Notes: a model not told the origin generated them from the letters alone. DNA of 64,000 nt from Desulfosediminicola ganghwensis (GCF_005116675.2 NZ_CP050699.1:3930001-3994000); one strand, 5' to 3'; counted from the first letter of the stretch, positions 8,817 through 18,634 are shown. Translations and numbers: made by a program.

Positions 8817-9805
8817 AATGCCAGGCATATCTACTGTTCAGATATATCAGCTACATTTTTGTTATTTTTATCGTTAGCTTAATGAGTTCCTGCAGCCTGC
8901 ACCATACCAATGTGCCAGAATCTAATCTTCTCAGTTACGATGTTGATGGTGATAGTCTCCTGGCCCAAAATGCTCCCACCTTTGTCATTGAGCGACCAGG
9001 AGACGACTGGAACAGAATTGCCTCTCCTGTCATCCAGGAAAATCACCGGGAACGTAAAATCACCTTGGACAGCGATACGGCAACCATCTATGCCGAAACT
9101 CGCCGCTGGAAAGGTGCCAGAGACGTCTATACCAACCTGATCTACAGAGTACATTTCACCAAAATCCCCTTCAGGCTTATACCTTTCAATTTAACTGCAG
9201 GGAAAAATGTAGGGCTGATGGTAATTATCACCATCAATAGCCGAAAAGAGCCTGTACTGGTGACAACGGTTCATACTTGCGGTTGCTACCTCGCCTTTAT
9301 TCCAACATCCCATCTGGATCAGCATAGCTGGCCTGAAAATTGGAAAAGTGAACGTCAGAGAATTTATGGTGAAATCCTGCCAGGGATGCTGACAATTGAG
9401 CAGGGATTTGAGGAATCTCCGCTCGTTCTGCTGTTGCGCGAGTCAACCCATAGGGTCAAAGATGTTCACCTGCATTCTGACTCTGAGCCCCAGCTGCACC
9501 TGCAGGCTCACCTGGCACCAATGCAAAGTCTCAGTGACATTGAGGATGGCGACCAAGGCATCACTCATTCCTTTTTCGAAACTGAAGGAAGCCGAAAAGA
9601 CTACGTAATCGATTCTCATAAAATCTGGGAGAGATTGTTCATAAGCTGGTGGGCATTAGATTGGAGGGTTGGCGAGGACAAGAGGCTGGGGCAAGACACA
9701 TCAGATGGAATCGTATTTTATACCAGCCTCAAGCCGTGGGCGCGCAGCGAATCAGATTTACGGGATTTTGCCAATTTTCTTCAATACTGGGGATGGAATC
9801 TCTAG
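8813..9805 (+). CDS. Predicted lipoprotein of unknown function
   Basis: A 330-residue product that begins MKCQAYLLFRYISYIFVIFI and continues VSLMSSCS, a basic start, a hydrophobic core and a lipobox ending at Cys near residue 24, so it should be a membrane-anchored lipoprotein. The mature part has an HTCGCY motif near residue 155, and the sequence is rich in tryptophan and aromatic residues. The longer ORF to 8780 reads through the truncated flavoprotein and is not favoured. I do not recognise the family. It may now rely on translation through the fused upstream fragment. Confidence 0.65.
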   Translation: MKCQAYLLFRYISYIFVIFIVSLMSSCSLHHTNVPESNLLSYDVDGDSLLAQNAPTFVIERPGDDWNRIASPVIQENHRERKITLDSDTATIYAETRRWKGARDVYTNLIYRVHFTKIPFRLIPFNLTAGKNVGLMVIITINSRKEPVLVTTVHTCGCYLAFIPTSHLDQHSWPENWKSERQRIYGEILPGMLTIEQGFEESPLVLLLRESTHRVKDVHLHSDSEPQLHLQAHLAPMQSLSDIEDGDQGITHSFFETEGSRKDYVIDSHKIWERLFISWWALDWRVGEDKRLGQDTSDGIVFYTSLKPWARSESDLRDFANFLQYWGWNL

Positions 9806-9909
9806 GTTTGCATATATCCCGCGTATCCTCTGCTTGCACAGGCATTGCGCCACAACCTGTAAGCATTGGTCCAGGCGCAATATTCTCCTGAGCAAAGGAA
9901 AAACCATGA

Positions 9910-10161
9910 TTAGCTTTTGCAAGCCAGCCCATATCCCTTTCGCATTTGCCGTTTAGTCAACCAGACACCCGCCCGTATCAATGCCCCACCCACGGCAATC
10001 TCAAGTTTACCTATTAATCGAATAAAGATTGAGTTACTTCGACCGCCAGGTCCGGCCTGCAGTGACTTTTCATATTCCCGAATATGTCGCAATCTCTCCG
10101 CCTCCTGCAACATATCCTGCCTCTTTTCCTTCAAGACTGTTTCAATAACATAATGATTCAT
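9910..10161 (-). CDS. Small protein with a C-terminal hydrophobic segment, unknown function
   Basis: About 83 residues. The N-terminal half is charged and helix-prone (ETVLKEKRQDMLQEAERLRH). The C-terminal half has a hydrophobic segment (LEIAVGGALIRAGVWL) that could be one membrane helix or an amphipathic helix. ATG at 10161 has a GGAGAACAGCT ribosome site and is preferred over the upstream start at 10230. No family recognised. Confidence 0.6.
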   Translation of the reverse strand: MNHYVIETVLKEKRQDMLQEAERLRHIREYEKSLQAGPGGRSNSIFIRLIGKLEIAVGGALIRAGVWLTKRQMRKGYGLACKS

Positions 10162-10322
10162 AGCTGTTCTCCGCTGTCCGCGAACTATTCTAAGACCAGA
10201 CTTCAAAAAGAATGAAAAAGGCCTAAACAACAGCCTGTCTCCATTACCTAAAAGCGTAAAACTACATTCTCACGACCAGAAACATCGAAGATGCCCCCGT
10301 CTGGACTGACGATAGTCACAGG

Positions 10323-10820
10323 TTAATTCAACAATTTCTGCATCCAGATGGTGTCAAATCTTCTGCCGTTCTTTTCTCCCACGGCATAAAATCGCCCACA
10401 CTGCTGAAACCCGTGTTTTTCATGAAAGACAAGGCTACGATCATTGAGTGATGAGATACTGGCAAGTATATTGGTAATACCAGCCTTTTTTGCTTCACTC
10501 TCAAGTCGGGTGAGAATAGCACCCCCCATTCCAATTCCCAAATTCCCGGGATGTAGAAAACAGGTGAATTCAGCCGTGTGGGAAAATTCGACGATATCCT
10601 TATGGGCTGACAGAAATCCAAAGCCCATAACACTTTTATCTTCAGCCTGTGCCACATATGCCGGATATTTTTCCGTTAACTTTAAAAAGCGATCAAAAGC
10701 TTCCAGCGGCAACATCTCCTGCCTGTAGGCCGCCATCGAGTTTTCGATATAATAGTTAAAAATGTTCATCACAGCTTCGCGATGTTCAGATGTCATGATG
10801 TGTAAGGTGTATTTCATCAT
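10323..10820 (-). CDS. GNAT-family N-acetyltransferase
   Basis: A 165-residue acetyl-CoA-dependent acetyltransferase resembling phosphinothricin/methionine-sulfoximine acetyltransferases: FNYYIENSMAAYR near residue 21, EFTCFLHPGNLGIGMGGAIL (the acetyl-CoA loop) near 84, and NDRSLVFHEKHGFQQCGRF near 124. Length is normal. It is divergent in sequence context from its neighbours and has no operon partner. Acceptor unknown. Confidence 0.85.
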   Translation of the reverse strand: MMKYTLHIMTSEHREAVMNIFNYYIENSMAAYRQEMLPLEAFDRFLKLTEKYPAYVAQAEDKSVMGFGFLSAHKDIVEFSHTAEFTCFLHPGNLGIGMGGAILTRLESEAKKAGITNILASISSLNDRSLVFHEKHGFQQCGRFYAVGEKNGRRFDTIWMQKLLN

Positions 10821-10860
10821 TCGCTCACTGATAATATGTCGTATAAATTTTCAGGAAATT

Positions 10861-12408
10861 TCACTGGAACCCACCCAAACCGCTCAGACCTGTTTCAAAT
10901 GACGGTGACTGAATACATTCTTCTATTGTGTCGGCCAGTAACTCGATACCTTCCTTGATTTCATTTTCGTCTACCCAGGCTACTGAAATGCGAAGACAAT
11001 TTACATAGCGCTGATCTATATCAAAGAGCGGCGCAGGCAGAAAGGAAACCCCCTTATCTATTGCCGACAACAGCAAGGCCACGCTGGAGTAGCCTTTGGG
11101 CAATTCAAGCAAAAGTGAAAAACCTCCAGCCGGCTGAGACCAGCGAACCCCATCCGGCATCATTCGTTTTAGAGATTGCAGCAATACCTCCATCCGATGC
11201 CGGTACACACCTCGCATCTTCAACACATGGTCATCAAATCTGCCAGAGCTGAGAATATGCAAACCCATCCCCTGGGTGATAGCCGGAGTCGAATGGTCCA
11301 TAAGGCGTTTTAATTGTGTGAGCTCCTGAATTCTGCGAACTGAAGAAATGATCCAGCCCAGTCGCAAGCCCGGCATAACGGACTTGGAAAGTGAGCTGAC
11401 TACAATTGCCCGCTCAGGCCCCAACTCTTTCAACAGGCTAGGCTGCTGATTCTCTTCAAAGCCTAACTCGCGGAATATCTCATCGGCGATAATGATGCTG
11501 TTGGTTCTTTTCGCCCATTCAACCAGCTCATCATATCTTTCGGCGCTCAGGTCGGTACCCATGGGGTTATGAACATATGGGCAGAGATAGAGCAGATGAG
11601 AATTATATTTACTAAACCGCTCAAGTTGAGACATCACAGGCCCCTCTTCATCACGCTGTACACTGTCCACCCAGTGCCCCATTGCTGTGAATGAGTTCGG
11701 CATACCCTGAAAACAGGGGGTCTCACATATGACATGGTTCCGTTCTTCCGTTGTCGCCTCAGCTACCAGCGTAATCGCCTGAGAAACACCGTTGGTGATA
11801 AGAACCATCTCCGGCGTTACCACTGAGCCATCCAGACTTGCCCGTCTGGCTATCTCTTTTCTCAGCTCATAATTTCCACCCGGATCAGTTGCCGCGGCAT
11901 ACTGCATGCCCCCGCCAGCTAGAATGCTGGTGCAGACATCTTCCATAAAATCGGCAGGTAACTGATTAATATCCGGCACTCCCCTGGTTAAAGCAATAAT
12001 TCCCTCACGGTGAGCCAAGGGCATAATGTCGTAGAGGGCCTTACTTATCCCTGTTCGCAACATCCTCGCTGCACGCTCTTTGGGCCGAAAACCATGACCG
12101 GAGCTGCCTGACAGGCCCTCTTTGCCCTGATCACGAACGTTTTGACCATCTTCGCCCGTCTTTTCAGTGTCTTCAGGGTCACGAACAAATGTGCCTCTGC
12201 CGACATGGCAGGTGGTGTATCCAGCTGCCCCAAGATCTTTCAACGCTCTACGAATAGTCGCCTGGGTGACTCCTATCTCCTTGGCCAGAACCGTAACCGG
12301 CGGAAGCCGGTCCCCCTTTTTCAACTCACCCCGCAATATTGCCTGCTCAACAGAGTTACGAATCTGAATATAGAGCGGCTGGTCAAGATCTCGGTCAATT
12401 GTATACAT
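10861..12408 (-). CDS. MocR/GntR-type regulator with aminotransferase domain
   Basis: About 515 residues: a GntR winged helix near residues 5-75 (QIRNSVEQAILRGELKKGDR, then IGVTQATIRRALKDL), a glycine-rich acidic linker near 95-120, then a fold-type I aminotransferase domain with the PLP lysine in SSLSKSVMPGLRLGW near 335. Such proteins sense PLP or an amine ligand. ATG at 12408 is chosen because GGGGAG lies just before it; the ATG at 12420 lacks a ribosome site. Direct repeats upstream look like its own operator. No obvious target gene is divergent from it. Confidence 0.9.
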   Translation of the reverse strand: MYTIDRDLDQPLYIQIRNSVEQAILRGELKKGDRLPPVTVLAKEIGVTQATIRRALKDLGAAGYTTCHVGRGTFVRDPEDTEKTGEDGQNVRDQGKEGLSGSSGHGFRPKERAARMLRTGISKALYDIMPLAHREGIIALTRGVPDINQLPADFMEDVCTSILAGGGMQYAAATDPGGNYELRKEIARRASLDGSVVTPEMVLITNGVSQAITLVAEATTEERNHVICETPCFQGMPNSFTAMGHWVDSVQRDEEGPVMSQLERFSKYNSHLLYLCPYVHNPMGTDLSAERYDELVEWAKRTNSIIIADEIFRELGFEENQQPSLLKELGPERAIVVSSLSKSVMPGLRLGWIISSVRRIQELTQLKRLMDHSTPAITQGMGLHILSSGRFDDHVLKMRGVYRHRMEVLLQSLKRMMPDGVRWSQPAGGFSLLLELPKGYSSVALLLSAIDKGVSFLPAPLFDIDQRYVNCLRISVAWVDENEIKEGIELLADTIEECIQSPSFETGLSGLGGFQ

Positions 12409-12426
12409 ATCACTCCCCATATTGAA

Positions 12427-12445
12427 ACGGTATTAATACGGTATT
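12427..12445 (-). promoter_or_regulatory. Direct-repeat operator before the MocR gene
   Basis: ACGGTATT occurs at 12427-12434 and again at 12438-12445, an 11-base repeat spacing (one helical turn) just upstream of the MocR start. MocR proteins often bind direct repeats near their own promoter, so this is a good autoregulation site, by inference. Confidence 0.5.
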
Positions 12446-12819
12446 GTTACACTTCGAATTTTTCTTAGTCAAGAGCTTTTTTTGTTAGATACATTTTTTA
12501 TATCAAAGCTATTAATATGTATTTAATAGATATTTATAAATAGACTGAATCACATAAGGAGTAGAATCTCATACCCCAAAAGCTATACCATCTTCCAGCA
12601 CTCTTTGAACGAACAGAACGCCGCCTGCTCCACACCCTATTTGACGATGAGTATAGATCGGTTCGGTAGAATTCCCACATTGAGACTCTTGATTCCACCA
12701 CAACGTCATTCTATCTGGGATTTGCTCTGCAACCAGAATTGAACAGTGATTTTTACCAGACATTGCTCGAATCCACTCTTGCTATCCTCTGGCAGCTTAG
12801 TTGGCCAACCAGGGCATTT
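12446..12819. other. No intact gene; probable debris
   Basis: AT-rich to 12540, then sequence of coding-like composition broken by stops in all frames. I could not recognise a protein. It directly precedes a decayed GGDEF end and may be the rest of that gene. Confidence 0.4.
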
Positions 12820-13027
12820 ACCAATAGAACGCTCATGACAGAACCGTTGCTCTGCTGGCCCAGCAAATCCCTTTTAAAATTCAAGAGTTGAAAGATATGT
12901 GATCGGAACTATTGAAGTTGCCATAATGATTTCAACACTTGTGGAGCCACCCCGGTTACTCTTGAAAAGGGCAGATGCTCTGCTATATAAGGCAAAAGCA
13001 AAAGGCAGAAAATGTTTCGAATATTAA
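12820..13027 (+). pseudogene. Remnant of a GGDEF (diguanylate cyclase) C-terminus
   Basis: The last 33 codons read ISTLVEPPRLLLKRADALLY then KAKAKGRKCFEY and stop at 13025-13027. LLKRADALLYKAKAKGRK is the typical C-terminal helix of GGDEF domains. Upstream, in another frame and with stops, RTVALLAQQIPFKIQELK fits the AERIRQAI-type helix. The central GGDEF catalytic loop is not found, so this is a dead 3' fragment. Confidence 0.65.
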
Positions 13028-13140
13028 GCTCACTACACCGGAGTCTGGTTGAAATTACAATAATTTCAAGTAACAGCCGCTACCGTAATCCACCAGAAGA
13101 TATCGCTGTTAACCATCTCTTCAACCTGCAATGCAGTTCA

Positions 13141-13381
13141 ATGCCATTTGAGCTAACAGCTTCAAAACGATAGGCAGCATGCCCAGCAATCCGACAAAAA
13201 GGCCCGCCCTGTTGCCGGGTACGATATCCACATAGCCAACCCTGTTTCGAAAAAAGTGCTGCTTGAAGCAATTCACTCCCCAACCAGCCACCAGCCTGCC
13301 AATAAATTATCAGGAAAAGCTGACCTCTCGTCAATGATCTCAACTGCCAACTATTATGCCCAGTTCTATCTTTCTATATAG
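13141..13381 (+). pseudogene. Remnant of a response-regulator receiver domain
   Basis: The sequence starts MPFELTASKR, like the MPIIALTA strand of receivers, meets a stop, then in another frame reads AGYDIHIANPVSKKVLLEAI, which matches the conserved 'KP' segment and last helix of receiver domains (lysine replaced by asparagine). It ends at a stop at 13379-13381 after NYYAQFYLSI. It was probably the end of a hybrid histidine kinase. Confidence 0.55.
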
Positions 13382-13588
13382 ATAATCTCACGAAACAACA
13401 GATGATATTTTTGAGAGAATAATCCTAAAAATGCTTTTTATCATCTTTACTTACATTATCGGGAGAGTCTGAAAGAACACAAATAACCCAGCCACTACAG
13501 TTGAATTTTTCTAGCCGTCCACGCATACTTGCAAAGAGATAATAATCAGATTCGTCAACTGAATTTTCCTGCTCGGGAGAAATGCAAC

Positions 13589-14130
13589 ATGAAACGAGTC
13601 CTCATTGTTGATGACAGCGGGAATCACAGGAATCAATTGACGATTATCCTGAAAAAACATGGCTACGAGCTGATTGAAGCAGAAAATGGTGAACAAGCAA
13701 TCGAAATTGCGCCTAAAATGCACGTCGATTTCATTCTGCTGGACGTGATCATGCCTGTTATAGATGGCTACCAGACCTGCGAGATACGTAAATACCAGGA
13801 ACCAACCCAGGCCGTGCTTATCAATTTCCTTTCAGCCAAGAATGAAATATCTCATCGAACGTTTGGATAAATACTTTACCACCGTTTATGACCTGCTCAA
13901 TACCAGGACTGGTGACCTGCGTTATGCGAACTCGGCACATCCAACACCTAGTCTTGATCCTTAAATCCGGCAATCTCGATCAACTCGAAGCCGGAGGGTC
14001 CCAGGCTACCGGTATGGGCAACATCGTTCCATTCGAGCCGGGAGAGACTGTGCCTGAACCCGATAACATGCTCTACCTCTATACCGATGGAATTATAGAA
14101 TATGCATTCCAGTCATATTCTTGTCAGCAA
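13589..14130 (+). pseudogene. Frameshifted response regulator with PP2C/SpoIIE phosphatase domain
   Basis: The start (ATG after CGGGAGA) opens a good receiver: VLIVDDSG, then LLDVIMPVIDGYQTCEIRK with the phospho-acceptor aspartate. The frame breaks at 13870. Other frames continue with DKYFTTVYDLLNTRTGDLRY then ANSAHPTPSL, and later VPEPDNMLYLYTDGIIEY, hallmark pieces of RsbU-like PP2C phosphatases. The middle of the phosphatase is deleted. A normal protein would be about 380 residues or more; this one has at least two frameshifts and a deletion. Confidence 0.75.
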
Positions 14131-14176
14131 TTCCGCTTATACGGTAAAACGCGAACCTTAACCTCAAGGAGCAGCT

Positions 14177-16657
14177 ATGCAAACAACGCGGAAACAGCCC
14201 TTACCGGCCGGTAAAAAATCGGTCACCGACGTTGCTGCCTTCAGAGAAAAAATATTGTATTACCTTAAGTTCACCTGCGGTAAATCACAACAGGAAGCGT
14301 CCAGCAAGGATCTCGCCCATGCCCTCTCGCTGGCAATTCGCGAAGATCTCATCAACGGTATGATCGATACCAGCGATCGATACCACCAGAAAAAAGCCAA
14401 ACGGTTATACTATCTCTCCATGGAATTCCTGGTAGGCCGTTCACTCGGTAACAACCTGTTCAACCTTGAGGTATTCGACCTTGCCGAGAACGCCCTGAAG
14501 CAGATGGGGGTTGATCTCGAAGAAATCCGGGAACATGAAACGGACGCTGCCCTCGGCAATGGTGGCCTGGGCAGACTTGCAGCCTGTTTTCTCGACTCAC
14601 TGGCCACAATGGACATGCCCGGTTACGGCTATGGCCTCAATTATGAGTTCGGACTTTTCAGGCAGGAAATAGCAAACGGCTACCAGCGCGAAAAACCTGG
14701 CAGGTGGGATGGGGAAAACAGCCCGTGGCTGATTACCAGATCCAGCGAGTTCTGTATGATACCGGTCTACGGCAAAATCGATCATAGTCTCCACACCGGA
14801 GAAGACTACAACCCGATGTGGCTCGATTGGCAATTGATAGTCGGTGTCCCCCACGACATGCCTATCGTCGGCTACGGTGGGAAAACCATAAACTACCTGC
14901 GACTCTTCTCCGCCAGAGCCTCAGATGAATTTGATATCCGGATCTTCAACGACGGGGACTACTTCCAGGCCGTCAGTCAGAAAATATCCAGTGAAACCGT
15001 CTCTAAAGTGCTCTACCCATCTGATTCGGTTATTCAGGGCAAGGAGTCGAGACTGGTACAGGAGTTTTTTCTGGTCGCCTGCTCTGTGCAGGATATCATC
15101 AGAAAGTTCCAGAAAGACCACAGGGATTTCAAAAAGCTACCAGAAAAGGTCGCCCTCCACATGAATGATACCCACCCTGCGCTGGCTGTGGCTGAGTTGA
15201 TGCGTGTGCTGATTGACGAGCACTCCCTTGAATGGGAGACAGCTTGGGATATCACCCGAAAGACCTGTGCCTACACCAACCACACCCTGCTGCCCGAAGC
15301 TTTGGAGAAGTGGCCGGTATCGCTCTTTGAGCGGGTCCTCCCCAGGCATCTGCAGATAATTTATGAGATCAATCACCGCTTTCTTGAAGAAGTTAAGGTG
15401 AATTTTCCCCACGACGAAAATATCCCAACCCGCATGTCACTTATCGAAGAACAAAGTGGCAAGCAGGTAAACATGGCGCATCTGGCCATAGTTGGTAGCC
15501 ATTCTATTAACGGTGTCGCCGCCCTGCATAGCAATCTGGTTAGAACCTCGCTGTTTCCTGATTTTGCGACAATGTGGCCCGATCGCTTCAACAACAAGAC
15601 CAACGGTGTTACCCAGCGCCGCTGGCTGCTTAAAGCCAATCCGGCACTGTCGAACCTCATCACCGAAACCATTGGGGACGAATGGATTACCAACCTCAAT
15701 GTTCTGAAACGTCTCGCCGATTTCGCAACTGACCCAAAATTTCAAAAGAAATTTATGGAGGTCAAGTCTGAGAACAAGAAGCAACTTGCCAAGATTATTC
15801 AGGACAAAGCCAGAGTCAAGGTCAAGCCTGAATCACTTTTTGATATCCAGATAAAGAGAATCCATGAGTATAAAAGGCAATTACTCAACGTCCTCTGCAT
15901 TATCCACTCTTATCTCAACATCATAGAAGATAAGGCACCCCTAGAGGTACCGCGCACCCATATTTTTGCAGGCAAGGCTGCGCCCGGCTATGCCATGGCG
16001 AAGCTGATTATTAAGTTGATTAATAGTGTCGGCCAGGTAGTCAATAACGATAAGCGGGCGCAAAAATATCTTAAAGTTGTGATGCTGCCTGATTATTGTG
16101 TATCCCTTGCCGAGAAAATCATTCCGGCAGCGGATCTCAGTGAGCAAATCTCTATTGCCGGTATGGAAGCTTCCGGGACTGGCAACATGAAACTCACCCT
16201 GAATGGCGCTCTCACCATTGGCACCCTGGACGGTGCGAATATCGAAATCATGGAAGAAGTTGGCCGGGACAACATTTTTATTTTCGGCCTTGAGGTCGAA
16301 GACATAGAAAAAATGCGTAGTGAAAACAGCTACAATCCGTGGGACTACTATGCAAACAATCCGAATATCAGGCGGGTAATGGACGCATTGAGCAGTGATA
16401 TGTTCAGCCAGGAGAGGCCAGGCCTGTTCAATGACATCTACAACTCGATTATGTATGGCGGTGACTTCTATTGCCACTTGGCCGACCTTCAAAGTTATAT
16501 ATTCACCCAGCAACAGGTGAGTGAACTCTACGCAAAGCCACAGCAATGGGCTGAAAAAGCCATTCTGAATGTGGCCAGGGTTGGTAAATTCTCATCAGAT
16601 CGAACAGTTGAGGAATATGCCAGAGAAATCTGGAATCTCAAATCTATAACAAAATAG
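14177..16657 (+). CDS. glgP: Glycogen/maltodextrin phosphorylase
   Basis: An 826-residue GT35 enzyme that releases glucose-1-phosphate from alpha-1,4-glucans in the cytoplasm. It has the family start region KRLYYLSMEFLVGRSLGNNL near residue 75, the substrate-site segment ALGNGGLGRLAACFLDS, and the PLP-lysine motif EASGTGNMKLTLNGALTIGT near 665. Length is normal. The ATG follows AAGGAGCAGCT and overlaps the dead end of the PP2C remnant. It has its own terminator and no other glycogen genes adjacent. Confidence 0.95.
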   Translation: MQTTRKQPLPAGKKSVTDVAAFREKILYYLKFTCGKSQQEASSKDLAHALSLAIREDLINGMIDTSDRYHQKKAKRLYYLSMEFLVGRSLGNNLFNLEVFDLAENALKQMGVDLEEIREHETDAALGNGGLGRLAACFLDSLATMDMPGYGYGLNYEFGLFRQEIANGYQREKPGRWDGENSPWLITRSSEFCMIPVYGKIDHSLHTGEDYNPMWLDWQLIVGVPHDMPIVGYGGKTINYLRLFSARASDEFDIRIFNDGDYFQAVSQKISSETVSKVLYPSDSVIQGKESRLVQEFFLVACSVQDIIRKFQKDHRDFKKLPEKVALHMNDTHPALAVAELMRVLIDEHSLEWETAWDITRKTCAYTNHTLLPEALEKWPVSLFERVLPRHLQIIYEINHRFLEEVKVNFPHDENIPTRMSLIEEQSGKQVNMAHLAIVGSHSINGVAALHSNLVRTSLFPDFATMWPDRFNNKTNGVTQRRWLLKANPALSNLITETIGDEWITNLNVLKRLADFATDPKFQKKFMEVKSENKKQLAKIIQDKARVKVKPESLFDIQIKRIHEYKRQLLNVLCIIHSYLNIIEDKAPLEVPRTHIFAGKAAPGYAMAKLIIKLINSVGQVVNNDKRAQKYLKVVMLPDYCVSLAEKIIPAADLSEQISIAGMEASGTGNMKLTLNGALTIGTLDGANIEIMEEVGRDNIFIFGLEVEDIEKMRSENSYNPWDYYANNPNIRRVMDALSSDMFSQERPGLFNDIYNSIMYGGDFYCHLADLQSYIFTQQQVSELYAKPQQWAEKAILNVARVGKFSSDRTVEEYAREIWNLKSITK

Positions 16658-16683
16658 GCTATTACCATCTCAGGCAAGAGAGT

Positions 16684-16711
16684 ACAGGAGGCGGCTTTTC
16701 CCGCTTCCTGT
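16684..16711 (+). terminator. Terminator after glycogen phosphorylase
   Basis: ACAGGAGGCGG pairs (with one G-T pair) with CCGCTTCCTGT, followed by an AT-rich tail AATTTTCAATTT. Confidence 0.75.
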
Positions 16712-16761
16712 AATTTTCAATTTCTGGTTACCATATAAACTCAGCAAAAACTCGCCAAGAG

Positions 16762-17116
16762 TTAGGCTGCGGGCATATAGGCTGTGTACGCGGCTTGCAA
16801 CCTCGAAAGCCGGCACATATTTCGTAATTCGCCACTTCTTTGCCTCTCCCCCAAAAACCTGCTCAAGAGATGGGAACTCATCGCTGTCGATCCTGCGAAT
16901 TCAGTCACCAATCGTGCATGGTCGCTGTATTCCCGTACAAGTGATACCTCGTTCAAATTTCTCCATCAGTCCAGGCAGAGACTCTTCTTTAATACCACTG
17001 GTCATAATCTGATTGAGAATAGCCCCAATCCGTTTGATTTCTTCATCGCCTGACATGGAGCTTTGAACACGAATTACCAGACAGCCCCGGAACATGTACT
17101 GTTCTAAGCCTTTCAC
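16762..17116 (-). pseudogene. Possible decayed gene, unidentified
   Basis: The minus strand holds a 71-codon ORF (GTG at 17116; CLVIRVQSSMSGDEEIKRIG and following residues) that stops at 16901 and appears to continue as protein-like text IRRIDSDEFPSLEQVFGGEA and KKWRITKYVPAFEVASRVHS down to about 16762. I do not recognise it. It may be a broken small soluble protein. Evidence is only the charged, protein-like composition. Confidence 0.3.
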
Positions 17117-17369
17117 AAGATGAGGTTTTTTTAATACTCAGAAGAAAATTATAGTATTGGAACTACGGCTGGAGTCTTATGGAAAGGAACCACACTCATA
17201 TAATATGCGTGTACTATCTTATACCAACGGCCCAGAGAGATATGTGAAAATCGCGAAACGTCCCTCAGGCTGGTGTGAGCAAGAGGATAGGAAAGATGCC
17301 TGAACAACAGCATCACTATTTAACGCCTGCTCTTATTTTTTTATGGTATTTCCTGCAAATTAAGCACGT

Positions 17370-18221
17370 TCACTTTTCCCAGATTGTCGCCAGCACGGCT
17401 ACAATAATGAGGGCGGCACCCATATAACCAACAATTGAGAAGTACTCACCAAAGAAGATGAAGGCGGTCACTGCAGCGACTACAGGTTCCAAAGTGGCAA
17501 CGATAGATGCCCTGCCCGCCTCCAGATAGCGAATGCCCTGGTAATAAAAAATATTTGCAATAAAGGTTGAAACAACAGCAAGACCAACCAGAGCCAACCA
17601 TGCCTCAGTCGTCTTCGGGACAAATTCAACAAAAGGCAAAATCCCCATGGCTCCAATCGGCAGAAGATACATGAACAGATTGGCAGATGTATACTTACCA
17701 GAAAAGTGCTTACCGATGGTATAGTACAGCGAGTAGCAAAAGCCGGAAGCAAGACCAGAGATTAAGGCAACAAAACCGATAGAAACCGAACCTCCCCCGG
17801 TGCCGCCAGACTTGGAGATCAAAAATACTCCAGAGATTACCAGTGCCACAGCTGTAAGTTTGATCGTAGTCAGCTTTTCACGATAAAAGAAGTATGAACA
17901 GATCACTACCCAGGCTGGGGCTGTATAGAGCAACACCGATGCAAGCGCGACACCGCCCGTCTTAACCGCATACTGGTAAGAAATATAGAATAGTGAAATA
18001 CCCAACAGGGCGAATATTGAAAGTAGCGGCAGATCTTTAGGGTCTATACGCATCTGCCGTAAGCAGAGAGCCTGAAAAGTAAAGCAGCCCCAGGCAATAA
18101 CAGCGCGCCAAAAAGCCACTTCCATTGGCTGGATGCCCTGGGAAAACGCCAAACCCGAAAAAACACCAATCAGCCCCCAGCAAATGGCAGCTGCAATAAT
18201 AAAAAAATATCCCGTAATCAT
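17370..18221 (-). CDS. EamA/DMT-family transporter
   Basis: A 283-residue inner-membrane protein with ten predicted helices in two EamA repeats. Typical patterns: GLIGVFSG and VAFWRA in repeat 1, then ISGLASGFCYSLYYTIGK and YLEAGRASIVATLEPVVAAV in repeat 2. Members export or import amino acids or other small metabolites. The ATG at 18221 (MITGYFF) is preferred over a TTG at 18242. No operon partner, substrate unknown. Confidence 0.87.
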   Translation of the reverse strand: MITGYFFIIAAAICWGLIGVFSGLAFSQGIQPMEVAFWRAVIAWGCFTFQALCLRQMRIDPKDLPLLSIFALLGISLFYISYQYAVKTGGVALASVLLYTAPAWVVICSYFFYREKLTTIKLTAVALVISGVFLISKSGGTGGGSVSIGFVALISGLASGFCYSLYYTIGKHFSGKYTSANLFMYLLPIGAMGILPFVEFVPKTTEAWLALVGLAVVSTFIANIFYYQGIRYLEAGRASIVATLEPVVAAVTAFIFFGEYFSIVGYMGAALIIVAVLATIWEK

Positions 18222-18614
18222 CGCCACATCTTTACCACACAACGGACGGTCAGCAAGAAAAATCTTTCCTCTGCCTTTTTCAGGTTCTTTTCTCCCTTAT
18301 TTAAATAACCAAGATGATTTTGTTACTAATTTTTAGTATCGATCAAAAACCGCAATCAAAGAAACCTTGTTTCCTCACCCTGCCTGAATTGAAAGCTTTT
18401 TCGGCCAATGTGCTTTCTGTAACATCCTGATTGTACGTCAGCAACAATCCGCCTGAAAATTTTCAGACCATTTCCCAACACTAGCACACGCATATTTTTT
18501 CATATTGAATCAGCACATTACAGAAATGTAATACTACTCAATTCATCTCTCATCACCCTTTTTTACCGTGTTTTACGTTTCACAAAACCGCAATACTCGA
18601 GCACGTTTCTTACA
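18222..18614. other. Intergenic region between divergent genes
   Basis: AT-rich spacer between the DMT transporter and the sugar-acid locus. No ORF or RNA seen. The regulatory elements of the right-hand operon begin at 18615. Confidence 0.5.
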
Positions 18615-18628
18615 TGTTAACGTGAACA
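18615..18628. promoter_or_regulatory. Upstream LacI-type operator (imperfect)
   Basis: TGTTAACGTGAACA differs by one base from the perfect palindrome TGTTCACGTGAACA downstream. It lies just before the predicted -35. The CG-centred palindrome is typical of LacI-family repressors, and a LacI gene closes this locus. Confidence 0.7.
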
Positions 18629-18634
18629 TTTTTA

